A stretch of 64,000 nucleotides of DNA from Pseudomonas rhizophila (lineage in GTDB: Bacteria > Pseudomonadota > Gammaproteobacteria > Pseudomonadales > Pseudomonadaceae). The notes beneath the pieces are model-generated. The model ran no database searches, had not been told where the DNA came from, and saw nothing but the letters and a program-made list of their open reading frames with translations. The DNA lies in the NCBI RefSeq assembly GCF_003033885.1, contig NZ_CP024081.1, positions 995,783 to 1,059,782 on the forward strand, read 5' to 3'. The position numbers and the translations under genes were made by a program. Positions 45,699-54,761 of this stretch are shown here, one piece after another. The stretch's first letter is position 1; every line of letters begins with the position of its first letter.

Positions 45699-46583
45699 AT
45701 GCCCATGCGTAACGATTCCAACGACGACTTCGATGATATACCGAGCTTGCGGATGCGGGCCGACATTCCCGATGACGATGACTTTCTGCCTGAGCGCGAA
45801 CGCCCGCCCCACGTGCAAGCGCGCCCGGCACCCGTTGCGGCGGCCAAGGTCAAGGGGGCCAGTACCGGGCCACTGTGGGCGCTGGTCGGTGCGCTGTTGT
45901 GTGCGCTTGCCTTCCTGGCGTGGTGGAGCTTCCAGCAGATTTCCTTGATGGAACAGCAACTGGTGGCCACCCAGGAAAGTTTCGCCCGTATCAGTGAAGA
46001 TGCGGCGGGACGCTTGCAGGACATTTCCGGCAAGGTGGTAGCCGGTCAGTCCAATGTCATGAGCGACAGTGAAGCCTTGAAGTTGCAGATCAAACAGCTG
46101 GAAGGCAAGCTTCAGGAGCAGGGCAAGCAATTCGAAAGCAAGCTGCAGGAGCAGTACAAACAACAGATGGTCGCGTTCGGTCCGTCCGCCGACCTGGACA
46201 AGGAGCTGGCCCAGATCATTGCCCAGACCACTGAGCAGCAGAACGCCAGCACTCAGTTGCAAGCTTCCAACAAGGAACTCCAGGACCAGGTCAAAGCGCT
46301 GGCGGCTGAAGTTTCCGCCCTGAAAAACCAGGGCGAGGATGGTGCTCTCGATGCCCGGCTCAAGAGTATCGGCGCCGACATCACCGCCCTGAAACGCGCC
46401 ACTTCCAACTCTGCCATCGAGCGTCTGGAGCAGGACGTGATCGTGCTCAAGAGCCAGCAGGACAACGGGGGCAGCAACACCGCCGAGTTCGACGCCTTCC
46501 GCGGCCAGGTCACCCGCAATATCAACACGCTGCAAGCGCAGATTCGCAACCTGCAGCAGCAACTTGGCAGCCGAACTCAGTGA
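45699..46583 (+). CDS. Single-pass membrane protein with long coiled coil
   Basis: This 294-residue protein has an acidic, disordered N-terminus (about 1-50, with DDFDDIP and PDDDDFLPERERP), one membrane segment (about 58-80, GPLWALVGALLCALAFLAWWSF) and then about 200 residues of predicted coiled coil rich in Gln, Glu and Lys. It may be a periplasmic scaffold or spacer protein. The ATG at 45699 has AAAGGT 8 nt upstream. It has been called ATPase in some genomes, but no nucleotide motif is visible. Confidence 0.72.
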   Translation: MPMRNDSNDDFDDIPSLRMRADIPDDDDFLPERERPPHVQARPAPVAAAKVKGASTGPLWALVGALLCALAFLAWWSFQQISLMEQQLVATQESFARISEDAAGRLQDISGKVVAGQSNVMSDSEALKLQIKQLEGKLQEQGKQFESKLQEQYKQQMVAFGPSADLDKELAQIIAQTTEQQNASTQLQASNKELQDQVKALAAEVSALKNQGEDGALDARLKSIGADITALKRATSNSAIERLEQDVIVLKSQQDNGGSNTAEFDAFRGQVTRNINTLQAQIRNLQQQLGSRTQ

Positions 46584-46596
46584 CGAGGCTGTAGTC

Positions 46597-46671
46597 GCGA
46601 GCGGTGGGTCAGTCAGTTTGCATCAATGGCTGATGTGCCACCGCCATCGCGAGCAGGCTCGCTCCCACATT
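46597..46671. repeat. REP element, type A, one side decayed
   Basis: The right half has the intact GCGAGCAGGCTCGCTCCCAC unit. The left keeps only GTCGCGAGCGGTGG, still pairing with CCACCGCCATCGCGA. Confidence 0.75.
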
Positions 46672-46764
46672 GTGAGTCGTGCGCCTGCAAAGTGTTCAGC
46701 CGCTGCAAACCGGTGGGCTTGCCGATCCTTGCGCTGATCGGCAAGTAGGACCAGACAAATGCAC

Positions 46765-46795
46765 AAAAAAAGGCCCGCATCGCTGCGGGCCTTTT
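46765..46795 (-). terminator. Rho-independent terminator after rapA
   Basis: AAAAGGCCCGCA-GCGA-TGCGGGCCTTTTTTT as read on the minus strand. Confidence 0.92.
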
Positions 46796-46813
46796 GTTGA
46801 GTAGCGGCGGCAA

Positions 46814-49660
46814 TCAGCCCGCCACCAACACCCGAATGGCTTCCAGGCGCAGCGCCGCTTTCTCAAGCATCGCCAAACCTTGCTCACGCTGTTGGCGCAG
46901 AGCCACCAGTTCGCTGTCGCGTACCGTCGGGTTGACCGCTTGCAGGGCAGTCAGGCGCGCCAGTTCTTCGTCGGTATCGGCTGCCAGGCGACGCTGGGCT
47001 TCGGCCACGCGTTCGGCGTGACGCGGGGCGATCTTCTCTTCACCGGCGTTGATCCGTGGCGAGAGCTGGTCACGCTGGGCCTGGATGAACTTGTTGGCGC
47101 TGGCCCGAGGCACGCTTTCCAATTGATCGTTCAAAGTCTCGAACGAGACTCGGGCGGCGAGGTCGTTGCCGTTGGCGTCCAGCAGGCAGCGCAGGGCGGC
47201 CGGCGGCAGGTAACGGCCCAGTTGCAGTGAGCGCGGGGCAACCACTTCACTGACATAGAGCAGTTCCAGCAACACGGTGCCGGGCTTGAGGGCCTTATTC
47301 TTGATCAGCGCTACGGCGGTATTGCCCATGGAGCCGGACAGCACCAGGTCCATGCCGCCTTGCACCATCGGGTGCTCCCAGGTAATGAACTGCATGTCTT
47401 CGCGAGACAGCGCCTGGTTGCGGTCGTAGGTGATGGTCACGCCTTCGTCGTCGCCCAGCGGGAAGCTGGCGTCGAGCATTTTTTCGCTCGGCTTGAGGAT
47501 CAGCGCGTTGTCCGAATGGTCCTCGCTGTCGATGCCGAACGCATCGAACAGGGTTTCCATGTAGATCGGCAGGGCGAACTGGTCGTCTTGTTCGAGAATG
47601 GCCTCTACCAAGGCATCGCCTTCACCCGCGCCGCCGGAGTTGAGCTCCAGCAGACGGTCGCGACCGGTGTGCAGCTCGGCCTCCAAGCGTTCGCGTTCGG
47701 TGCGGGCTTCGTCGATCAAGGCTTGCCACTGGCCGTCATCGGCTTCTTCCAGCAATGGCAGCAGGCGCGGGCCGAACTGATGCTGCAAGGCGTTGCCGGT
47801 CGGACAGGTATTGAGGAACGCGTTCAGGGCCTCGTGATACCACTGGAACAGCCGCGCTTGCGGGCTGGTTTCCAGGTACGGCGCATGCAGCTCGATGGTG
47901 TGTTTCTGGCCGATCCGGTCCAGACGGCCAATACGCTGTTCCAGCAGGTCCGGGTGCGAGGGCAGGTCGAACAGCACCAAATGGTGGGCGAACTGGAAGT
48001 TACGGCCTTCGCTGCCGATTTCCGAGCAGATCAGCACCTGGGCACCGAACTCTTCGTCGGCGAAGTAAGCCGCCGCACGGTCGCGCTCCAGGATGTTCAT
48101 GCCTTCATGGAACACCGTGGCCGGGATGCCGGAACGTACGCGCAGGGCATCTTCCAGGTCCATGGCGGTTTCGGCGTGGGCGCAGATCACCAGCACTTTG
48201 GTGCGCTTGAGCATCTTCAGGGTGTCGATCAGCCACTCGACCCGTGGGTCGAAACGCCACCAGCGCTGTTCTTCGTTGGCGTCCGGCTGAGCCTGGAAGC
48301 TGACTTCCGGGTACAGCTCGGCGTGATCGCCTAGCGGAAGTTCGAGGTATTCGTCCGGGCACGGCAGCGGGTAGGCGTGCAGCTTGCGCTCCGGGAAGCC
48401 CTGCACGGCGGCGCGCGTATTGCGAAACAGCACGCGGCCGGTGCCGTGGCGGTCCAGCAGTTCGCGGACCAGGCGGGCGCTGGCTTCGACATCGCCATCA
48501 TTGACGGCGGTCAGCAACGCTTCGCCCTCGTTACCCAGGAAGCCGTGGATGGTCTTGTGCGCCTCGGGTGAGAGACGGCCCTTGTCCAGCAGCTCCTGCA
48601 CGGCCTCGGCCACCGGGCGATAATTCTCGCTCTCGGCGCGGAAGGCCTTGAGGTCGTGGAAACGGTTCGGGTCCAGCAGGCGCAGGCGGGCGAAGTGGCT
48701 GTCCTGGCCCAACTGTTCCGGGGTCGCGGTCAGCAGCAGTACGCCGGGAATCGTTTCGGCAAGCTGTTCGACCAGAGCGTAATGCGGGCTGACCTGATCT
48801 TCGTGCCAGACCAGGTGATGGGCTTCGTCGACCACCATCAGGTCCCAGCCGGCGGCAAACAGCGCGTCCTGGGCCTTCTCATCGTCCACCAGCCATTCCA
48901 GCGCCACCAGGGCCAGCTGGGTGTCTTCGAACGGATTGCTGGCATCGCTTTCGATGAAGCGTTCTTCGTCGAACAAGGCGACCTGCAGGTTGAAACGCCG
49001 ACGCATTTCCACCAGCCACTGATGCTGAAGGTTTTCCGGTACCAGGATCAGCACGCGGCTGGCGCGGCCGGAGAGCAGTTGGCGGTGGATGATCAGGCCG
49101 GCTTCGATGGTCTTGCCCAGGCCCACTTCGTCTGCCAGCAATACCCGTGGCGCGATGCGGTCGGCCACTTCACGGGCGATGTGCAATTGGTGGGCGATGG
49201 GCTGGGCACGTACGCCACCCAGGCCCCAGAGCGGCGACTGCAACTGGCGGCTGGTGTGTTCCAGGGTGTGGTAGCGCAGGGAAAACCATGCCAGTGGGTC
49301 GATCTGGCCGGCGAACAGACGGTCACTGGCCAGGCGGAACTGGATAAAGTTCGACAGCTGGGTTTCCGGCAGGGTGACAACCTCGTTCTGCCCATTGAGG
49401 CCGTGGTAGACCAGCAGTCCATCGACATCGTCGACTTCGCGCACGGTCATTTTCCAGCCTTCGAAGTGAGTGATCACATCGCCCGGCGAAAACCGCACGC
49501 GGGTGAGGGGCGCATTCCGTAGCGCGTACTGGCGAGTGTCGCCAGTGGCCGGATAGAGCACGGTCAACAAGCGGCCGTCCTGTGCCAGAACGGTGCCTAA
49601 ACCCAGCTCGGCTTCGCTGTCACTGATCCAGCGTTGCCCCGGTTGATACTGCTGCGCCAT
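46814..49660 (-). CDS. rapA: RNA polymerase-associated ATPase RapA (HepA)
   Basis: This 948-residue SWI2/SNF2-type protein helps recycle RNA polymerase after transcription. N-terminal Tudor-like domains cover about residues 1-110. The ATPase core has Walker [17 protein letters not shown] (about residue 170), the DEAH box [10 protein letters not shown] (about residue 280), [24 protein letters not shown], and late motifs [24 protein letters not shown] and [13 protein letters not shown] (about residue 590). Full length and intact. Transcribed alone, with a strong terminator. Confidence 0.96.
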   Translation of the reverse strand: MAQQYQPGQRWISDSEAELGLGTVLAQDGRLLTVLYPATGDTRQYALRNAPLTRVRFSPGDVITHFEGWKMTVREVDDVDGLLVYHGLNGQNEVVTLPETQLSNFIQFRLASDRLFAGQIDPLAWFSLRYHTLEHTSRQLQSPLWGLGGVRAQPIAHQLHIAREVADRIAPRVLLADEVGLGKTIEAGLIIHRQLLSGRASRVLILVPENLQHQWLVEMRRRFNLQVALFDEERFIESDASNPFEDTQLALVALEWLVDDEKAQDALFAAGWDLMVVDEAHHLVWHEDQVSPHYALVEQLAETIPGVLLLTATPEQLGQDSHFARLRLLDPNRFHDLKAFRAESENYRPVAEAVQELLDKGRLSPEAHKTIHGFLGNEGEALLTAVNDGDVEASARLVRELLDRHGTGRVLFRNTRAAVQGFPERKLHAYPLPCPDEYLELPLGDHAELYPEVSFQAQPDANEEQRWWRFDPRVEWLIDTLKMLKRTKVLVICAHAETAMDLEDALRVRSGIPATVFHEGMNILERDRAAAYFADEEFGAQVLICSEIGSEGRNFQFAHHLVLFDLPSHPDLLEQRIGRLDRIGQKHTIELHAPYLETSPQARLFQWYHEALNAFLNTCPTGNALQHQFGPRLLPLLEEADDGQWQALIDEARTERERLEAELHTGRDRLLELNSGGAGEGDALVEAILEQDDQFALPIYMETLFDAFGIDSEDHSDNALILKPSEKMLDASFPLGDDEGVTITYDRNQALSREDMQFITWEHPMVQGGMDLVLSGSMGNTAVALIKNKALKPGTVLLELLYVSEVVAPRSLQLGRYLPPAALRCLLDANGNDLAARVSFETLNDQLESVPRASANKFIQAQRDQLSPRINAGEEKIAPRHAERVAEAQRRLAADTDEELARLTALQAVNPTVRDSELVALRQQREQGLAMLEKAALRLEAIRVLVAG

Positions 49661-49908
49661 GCTGCCTGACTCCCGCCTTGAAAAAGCCGGTTATCTTAAC
49701 GGAATGATCCCTCAGACCAAAGGATTTACGTAGACATCGGGTCGCCATGGGCATTGATTACTTACCGGCGGTGCGGAACTTAAGTGTGCTGAGTGATCAA
49801 ACAAGCTCGGCCCGGCCTATTGTGATAATGCCAACCGGGTCACAAGTTTCAGACCAGCGGTTCAAGCTGTTCCTCGCTCAGCCGACAACCTGAAGACAGG
49901 AGACCTTT

Positions 49909-50250
49909 ATGTTGCCACCCATGCTCCCTTTGAGCGCCGTACCCATCACCGCTCAACAGGATCCGGTCCGCCAGCGGCCGGACATACCGCCCGTGGTCCC
50001 GGTGCAGCAAAGCTCCAACGAAAGCACCATCGACCTGAAGAATCGCGACCCTGAGGAGGCTGCTCTGTTGCTGCGCGAGGAGCAACAGCGCCAGCAGGAA
50101 CGCAACAAGCGCCGCCGCGAAGCCGACGAAGATCCCGAAGCGCACCTGGCCGTACCGGGCACTGAACTGAACGCCGATAACACCGTGCCTGTGGTGCCGT
50201 TGGTGGAAGGGGAAGAGCGTCAGGGCTTGTGGGTCGATATCCAGGTCTGA
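49909..50250 (+). CDS. Small Pro/Arg/Glu-rich hypothetical protein
   Basis: This 113-residue protein has a Pro/Val-rich N-terminus, a highly charged central helix (DPEEAALLLREEQQRQQERNKRRREADEDPE) and an acidic tail. No signal peptide or family motif is visible. I recall Pseudomonas relatives labelled aspartate-semialdehyde dehydrogenase, which is not credible since no such domain is present. ATG behind a good AGGAGA site. Confidence 0.7.
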   Translation: MLPPMLPLSAVPITAQQDPVRQRPDIPPVVPVQQSSNESTIDLKNRDPEEAALLLREEQQRQQERNKRRREADEDPEAHLAVPGTELNADNTVPVVPLVEGEERQGLWVDIQV

Positions 50251-50344
50251 TCCAGGCTTTTGTCGACGCATGTAGGCTGGTCAACCCGCTCGACAGCCTT
50301 CATCATGAGAGCATCCGCAGTTCACCGTACGATGCCGACACGCC

Positions 50345-50506
50345 ATGAGCCAAGACGACAAACTGATCGACCTCAGTGCTGAGCGCGCCAAGCGCGTTCA
50401 CGACCTCAACGAAAAACGCCTTAACGAAGTCCGCCAGGCTTTTGAGCAAGCCATGCCATTGGGCAAAGCCCAGAAAAAACCGAAGAAAAAACCCAAAAAG
50501 CGCTGA
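50345..50506 (+). CDS. Lysine-tailed small protein (53 residues)
   Basis: The product MSQDDKLIDLSAERAKRVHD is followed by a charged helix and ends in a polybasic tail (KKPKKKPKKR). The helix plus basic tail suggests binding to nucleic acid or ribosome. There is no clear Shine-Dalgarno sequence (GCCGACACGCC precedes the ATG). The frame keeps GC-rich third positions until the lysine tail, which supports real coding. Function unknown. Confidence 0.6.
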   Translation: MSQDDKLIDLSAERAKRVHDLNEKRLNEVRQAFEQAMPLGKAQKKPKKKPKKR

Positions 50507-50652
50507 CTCCCCCCTCTATCCATTGATACAGATCAGTTATTTCCCTTCCTTTTCGCCGCGTCGCGAGCGTTATTGACCCCGGTCAATTTTCATCCAGGCC
50601 TGATTGGTTAACTTGCACCCATCGCAACAGGGGCAAGACCAGGAGGCCAGTC

Positions 50653-50769
50653 ATGTTTTTCGATAATGTGGTGTTTGCCGGAGTGTTGACCGTCGGCCTC
50701 ATGTTCGTGTTTTTCGCCGGCTTCGGATTATTCATCTGGAAAGATGCACACAAGCGCAAAAAGCCGTAG
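50653..50769 (+). CDS. Single-span membrane microprotein (38 residues)
   Basis: The product begins MFFDNVVFAGVLTVGLMFVF, continues with more membrane residues (about 7-29 in all) and ends in a basic tail WKDAHKRKKP, giving an inside-positive orientation. A strong AGGAGG lies 7 nt before the ATG, and a terminator follows 35 bp downstream, so this is very probably a real transcription unit. It resembles small DUF3149-type membrane proteins, but I cannot confirm the family. Confidence 0.7.
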   Translation: MFFDNVVFAGVLTVGLMFVFFAGFGLFIWKDAHKRKKP

Positions 50770-50804
50770 GTCTTTCCAGCTACAACGAGCACGCAAGGCA
50801 TTTT

Positions 50805-50832
50805 GGGCGACTTCGGTCGCCCTTTTTTTTTT
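50805..50832 (+). terminator. Rho-independent terminator after the microprotein gene
   Basis: GGGCGAC-TTCG-GTCGCCC stem followed by ten T residues. Confidence 0.93.
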
Positions 50833-50863
50833 GAGCAGATTTCCCCTGTTCCACACAAGCCCA

Positions 50864-50955
50864 TTGTGGGAGCGAGCTTGCTCGCGATAGCGGTATGTCT
50901 GTAGATACATGTGTTGACTGACCCGGCGCCATCGCGAGCAAGCTCGCTCCCACAG
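50864..50955. repeat. REP doublet, type A
   Basis: Inverted GTGGGAGCGAGCTTGCTCGC pair with GTTGACTGA in the spacer, between convergent units. Confidence 0.88.
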
Positions 50956-50974
50956 TAGTCAGGTGTCCGGGCAT

Positions 50975-51013
50975 AAAAAAAGGTGCGATCCGCCAGGACC
51001 GCACCTTTTTTAT
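50975..51013 (-). terminator. Rho-independent terminator after pit
   Basis: Minus strand GGTGCGG-TCC...GGATCGCACC stem followed by seven T residues. Confidence 0.88.
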
Positions 51014-51025
51014 TAGCCGCTGATA

Positions 51026-52501
51026 TCAGCTGCCGATGGCCTTGGACGCCAGCCAGAACAGCGCGGCCGAGAGGGCCACTGTCGCCGGCAGGGTCAGTAC
51101 CCAGGCCAGCAGGATGGTCCGTACCGTGCCACCTTGCAGACCGCTCTTGTTGGCGACCATGGTGCCCGCCACGCCGGACGACAGTACGTGGGTGGTGGAA
51201 ACCGGCAGGCTGAAGATGTTCGCCGCACCGATCATGCACGCCGTGGTGATTTGCGCCGACATACCTTGAGCGTAGGTCATGCCTTGCTTGCCGATCTTCT
51301 CACCAATGGTCAGCACCACACGCTTCCAGCCGACCATGGTGCCCAGGCCCAGGGCCAGGGCGACTGCCAGAATCACCCAGAACGGGGCGTATTCGGTGGT
51401 GGCGGTCAGGTCTTTGCGCAGCTTGTTCAGGTCGTCTTTTTCCCGAGCTGCCAGGCCTGGCAGTTTGCCAACCTTCTTCGCCGTGTCATCCAGGCAGAGC
51501 AGGTAGCGGCGAACCTCGATGCGGCTTTCCGACGGCAGCGATTGGTAATCCGCCACGCCTTTGAGGGTGTCGAGCAGCGCCGCAATGGTGGGCTCGGTCT
51601 GCTGTGGGTTGCAGCGGAATTTCTCTGGCAGATCGCCCTTCACGCTTTTGCCCAGCGCCAGATATTCACCCAGCGATTCGCTGTTGCGCTGGTAGAACTG
51701 GCTCAGGTGCAACGTCGCGTCGCGGGTACGCTCGATCTGGTAGGTGGTGCTGTTCAGGTCAAGCACGAACTGCGCCGGTACGATACCGATCAGCACCAGC
51801 ATGATCAGGCCGATACCTTTCTGGCCATCGTTGGAGCCGTGGACGAAGCTGACGGCCATGGCTGAAATGACCAGCACCAGGCGATTCCAGAACGGGGGGT
51901 GTTTCTTGTCATCGATCTTGCGGCGCTGTTCCGGCGTCTTGTGCATCTTCGACAGCGGACGCCACCACTTCAGACTGATCAATACCAGTGCGGCAATCAG
52001 GAAGCCCGCCATGGGCGAGAACACCAGGGAGGCACCGATATCGATTGCCTTTTGCCAGTTCACTCCGTCGGCCAACGGGATATCGTTGATCAGCGCGTTG
52101 GCCAGGCCCACGCCGAGGATCGAACCAATCAGCGTGTGGGAGCTGGAGGCTGGGATACCGAAATACCAGGTGCCCAGGTTCCAGGTGATGGCCGCTGCGA
52201 GCAGCGAAAACACCATGGCCAGCCCGTGTCCGGTGTTCACATTGATCAGCAGCTCTACCGGCAGCAGGTGAACGATGGCATACGCCACGCCCACACCGCC
52301 CAGCAGCACGCCGAGGAAGTTGAACACACCGGAAAAGAACACCGCCAGATGAGGCGGCATGGCTTTGGTGTAGATAACAGTGGCCACCGCGTTTGCGGTG
52401 TCATGAAAGCCGTTGATGAACTCGAAGGCGAGGACAAAGGCCAGGGCGAGCAAGAGGCTCACAAGCACCCAAGCATCCAGTCCGCTAAATAAATCGATCA
52501 T
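51026..52501 (-). CDS. pit: Inorganic phosphate transporter, PiT family
   Basis: This 491-residue inner-membrane low-affinity phosphate carrier has two PiT signature halves: FEFINGFHDTANAVATVIYTKAM near residue 30 and SFVHGSNDGQKGIGLIML near residue 220. A soluble loop at about 240-370 separates the membrane blocks, and the C-terminal half has AQITTACMIGAANIFSLPVSTTHVLSSGVAGTM. It imports metal-phosphate with protons. It is transcribed alone. A 10-bp stem hairpin covers the leader up to 2 nt before the start codon. Confidence 0.95.
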   Translation of the reverse strand: MIDLFSGLDAWVLVSLLLALAFVLAFEFINGFHDTANAVATVIYTKAMPPHLAVFFSGVFNFLGVLLGGVGVAYAIVHLLPVELLINVNTGHGLAMVFSLLAAAITWNLGTWYFGIPASSSHTLIGSILGVGLANALINDIPLADGVNWQKAIDIGASLVFSPMAGFLIAALVLISLKWWRPLSKMHKTPEQRRKIDDKKHPPFWNRLVLVISAMAVSFVHGSNDGQKGIGLIMLVLIGIVPAQFVLDLNSTTYQIERTRDATLHLSQFYQRNSESLGEYLALGKSVKGDLPEKFRCNPQQTEPTIAALLDTLKGVADYQSLPSESRIEVRRYLLCLDDTAKKVGKLPGLAAREKDDLNKLRKDLTATTEYAPFWVILAVALALGLGTMVGWKRVVLTIGEKIGKQGMTYAQGMSAQITTACMIGAANIFSLPVSTTHVLSSGVAGTMVANKSGLQGGTVRTILLAWVLTLPATVALSAALFWLASKAIGS

Positions 52502-52503
52502 GA

Positions 52504-52551
52504 AGGTTTTCTGACCCGGTCGTAAGGGGGCGCGATTATGCCAGAAAACCT
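52504..52551 (-). promoter_or_regulatory. Hairpin over the pit translation start
   Basis: In the pit leader AGGTTTTCTG (52551-52542) pairs perfectly with CAGAAAACCT (52513-52504), closing a 28-nt loop. The stem ends 2 nt before the ATG. It could control ribosome access. Confidence 0.55.
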
Positions 52552-52863
52552 CGGTAATCGATGCATTGCCTGCTCATCGGTAACATTCTTCAACGAAATA
52601 ATTTGCAGGCACCCCTTCGAACCCTGGCTTTTAGCGGGTTGCGCAAGCCATTGATTCGGGAACGGAAAACGCGCCAGGCAAGGGGCCGCTCGTCGTTGCA
52701 AGAGCCTTAAGCGGTTGTGCGAAAAATCCGAAAAGAAGGTAAGCCAAGGCAATTCCTCGACCGTTGTCGGGGAAATGGCGGCCCGCTCATGGCGGGCGTC
52801 CGGTACGGGGCCGGCCAGGGTGTCGGCCGGATACCGCTTCACAAGAACATCAAGCGCTGAGCA
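52552..52863. other. Gene-free stretch upstream of pit
   Basis: Beyond the pit leader hairpin I see no coding frame with normal Pseudomonas composition, no repeat and no clear operator. It should hold the pit promoter. Confidence 0.5.
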
Positions 52864-53064
52864 TTACCGCTCTTCCGCTTTGAGTTCCTGTTCCATTTTC
52901 TGAAGTTCCTGGGTAAAGGCCTGGTCCTGAACGGTGGCGCGTTTACGCCAGGGTTTGCGTTCCGGTTCAGGTTGCGCGGCGTAGGTGGTGATTTCCCCGC
53001 CGTAAACTTCCTTGTAACGTTGTTCCTGGCGCTCAAGTTCCGCGCGCAGTTCGTCTTTCGTCAC
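52864..53064 (-). CDS. Small charged helical protein (66 residues)
   Basis: The product starts [23 protein letters not shown] with a GTG start, has a short Pro/Arg linker ([11 protein letters not shown]) and ends in a second helix ([15 protein letters not shown]). It is soluble and strongly charged, with no family that I recognise. The GTG is chosen because coding composition begins there; the upstream extension of the open frame reads through structured non-coding sequence. Its start has poor Shine-Dalgarno context. Confidence 0.6.
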   Translation of the reverse strand: MTKDELRAELERQEQRYKEVYGGEITTYAAQPEPERKPWRKRATVQDQAFTQELQKMEQELKAEER

Positions 53065-53320
53065 AGTATTACCTAATGGATTGAATGGGATCTGGTGATA
53101 CGCACTGCATGTAGACATGCAGACGGCCACGGCACCAGAGCTGACAGCTGACGTAGCATCAGGAGTTTCGTATACCGCCGATACGGGGAAGCGCCATCCG
53201 GGTGCTTCGGGCACCGGCTGCCGGCACCACGCAGGATAGAAACCTGCAATGCCTGCGGACGGGAGCGGTCGATTGCCGCACCGTCACTGTGGTGCATTAT
53301 AGCGGGCTGCCCGAAGAACA
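53065..53320 (-). other. Structured leader of the 66-residue protein
   Basis: This 256-bp stretch holds a perfect 18-bp palindrome (CTGCATGT-AG-ACATGCAG, 53105-53122) and a CCGG(G)TGC/GCACCGG hairpin near 53199-53218. No coding frame of normal composition is seen on either strand. It could be a long 5-prime leader or a small RNA. Confidence 0.35.
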
Positions 53321-53535
53321 CTATCGGGAAAAGTTAAAAGAATCTGTTGTTGTGTGAATCAATATTTGTATGTGCAACTTGTGGCAATTAGGTTTCAGGC
53401 AATGCCAGACAATGTCACTATCCACTCTGCTGGCGCGAACTACGTTCAATACTCGTGTCGTCTTACTTATTTATCAACCCTTCACACAGAAGCAAGAGGG
53501 GGGTAGGGTGCCTTGATTGCGATTATCGGTTGATG

Positions 53536-53550
53536 GTTCGATAATCGAAC
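53536..53550. promoter_or_regulatory. PcaR operator before pcaR
   Basis: GTTCGATAATCGAAC is a perfect 15-bp palindrome, close to the P. putida PcaR site GTTCGATAATCGCAC. A related half, GCGATTATCGG, lies just upstream at 53519-53529. It is 77 bp before pcaR, consistent with autoregulation. Confidence 0.8.
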
Positions 53551-53626
53551 GGTGCTGACAGCCAGCCCTTGTCTGCTCAGCGGGCAGCCGCTTGTAATAG
53601 CCGCTATTCCCCGGGAAGGACCAGAT

Positions 53627-54469
53627 ATGAACGACCAATTGCGCAACGCCTTTGCTTCTGTAGCGCCACCCATCGTTGCTTCGCCGGCCAAGCGCATCCA
53701 GGCCCTGACCGGTGACCCGGACTTCATGACGTCCCTGGCCCGAGGGTTGGCCGTGGTCCAGGCGTTCCAGGAGCGCAAGCGGCACTTGACCATCGCTCAG
53801 ATCAGCCACCGCACGGAAATTCCCCGCGCCGCCGTCAGACGTTGCTTGCATACCTTGATCAAACTCGGCTACGCCACCACCGACGGACGAACCTATTCGC
53901 TGCTGCCCAAAGTATTGACCCTGGGCCATGCCTATCTGTCATCGACGCCTCTGGCCGTGTCCGCGCAGCCGTATCTGGATCGCATGAGCGAACAGCTGCA
54001 TGAGGCCTGTAATATGGCGACGCTTGAAGGCGACGACATTCTTTATATCGCCCGTTCGGCCACCACCCAGCGGTTGATATCCGTGGACCTGTCCGTCGGT
54101 GGACGTCTGCCGGCCTATTGCACCTCGATGGGCAGGATTCTTCTGGCGGCACTGGACGACGCTTCCCTGCGTGATTACCTCGACCATGCCGACCTGCAGG
54201 CCAAGACCAGCCGGACCCTGCACACTCCCCAGGCTTTGCTGGAGTGTTTGCAAGAGGTGCGGCAGCAGGGATGGTGCATCGTCGATCAGGAACTGGAGCA
54301 GGGGCTGCGCTCGATTGCCGTGCCAGTCTACGACGCCTCCGGCCAGGTGGTGGCGGCGCTGAATGTCAGTACCCATGCCGGGCGGGTCAGCCGCAATGAA
54401 CTGGAACAGCGCTTCCTGCCGGGGCTGTTGGGAGCCAGCCGCGACTTGAGCGCGCAACTGTTCACTTAA
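53627..54469 (+). CDS. pcaR: IclR-family regulator PcaR
   Basis: This 280-residue protein has an N-terminal winged helix (residues about 30-90, with LTIAQISHRTEIPRAAVRRCLHTLIKLGY) and an IclR effector domain (SVGGRLPAYCTSMGRILLAAL, near residue 160). PcaR activates the pca genes in the presence of beta-ketoadipate. The ATG at 53627 has GGAAGGA 9 nt upstream. It is the first gene of the cluster and is followed by pcaK. Confidence 0.95.
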   Translation: MNDQLRNAFASVAPPIVASPAKRIQALTGDPDFMTSLARGLAVVQAFQERKRHLTIAQISHRTEIPRAAVRRCLHTLIKLGYATTDGRTYSLLPKVLTLGHAYLSSTPLAVSAQPYLDRMSEQLHEACNMATLEGDDILYIARSATTQRLISVDLSVGGRLPAYCTSMGRILLAALDDASLRDYLDHADLQAKTSRTLHTPQALLECLQEVRQQGWCIVDQELEQGLRSIAVPVYDASGQVVAALNVSTHAGRVSRNELEQRFLPGLLGASRDLSAQLFT

Positions 54470-54472
54470 GCT

Positions 54473-54488
54473 GTTCGATAAACGCACA
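54473..54488. promoter_or_regulatory. PcaR-type site before pcaK
   Basis: GTTCGATAAACGCACA differs at one position from the P. putida PcaR consensus. It starts 4 bp after the pcaR stop and opens a leader of about 290 bp before pcaK. Confidence 0.65.
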
Positions 54489-54558
54489 GAGTCGCCTCTG
54501 ACGAATTGACGGTATTTGCCTCGGATCATTAATGTCGCGGCAGCGTCATCCGACGTGA

Positions 54559-54573
54559 TCGAGCCTGGCTCGA
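54559..54573. other. Palindrome in the pcaK leader
   Basis: TCGAGCC-T-GGCTCGA, with perfect 7-nt arms around one base. It is too tight for a normal hairpin loop, so a protein site is more likely than an RNA structure. Confidence 0.35.
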
Positions 54574-54749
54574 CCGATGGATGGCGGCCCAATAATAATG
54601 AGAGGCACACCTGCCATGTATACCTTCCTCGGCCTTCACCTTGACGATCGACCGACCTGTCTGTCCCGGATCGCCCGCTAACCAACACCTTTTTTGCAGC
54701 CTTGCGGTTTATTTGCCGGGCCTCTGTTCGCCTGCGTTTTCTTGCGTGG

Positions 54750-54761
54750 AATAAAAACAAG
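54750..54761 (+). promoter_or_regulatory. A-rich segment touching the pcaK start, candidate Hfq/Crc target
   Basis: AATAAAAACAAG directly abuts the ATG of pcaK and contains two overlapping AAnAAnAA motifs, placed to block initiation. Confidence 0.55.

Noticed and set aside
50376..50576. Plus-strand open frame of 66 codons overlapping the 53-residue gene
   Set aside because: The frame at 50345 has the more typical codon use and a charged helical product; this one is its frame-shifted shadow.
52498..52842. Minus-strand open frame of 114 codons upstream of pit
   Set aside because: It runs through the pit leader hairpin, has no ribosome binding site and an unusual composition; more likely non-coding.
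53073..53321. Minus-strand open frame of 82 codons in the gap before pcaR
   Set aside because: It lies in structured sequence, has Cys/Arg/His-rich unselected composition, and is out of frame with the 66-residue gene.
54559..54573. Terminator after pcaR
   Set aside because: The palindrome has a one-base centre and no T tract, so it cannot form a normal terminator hairpin.
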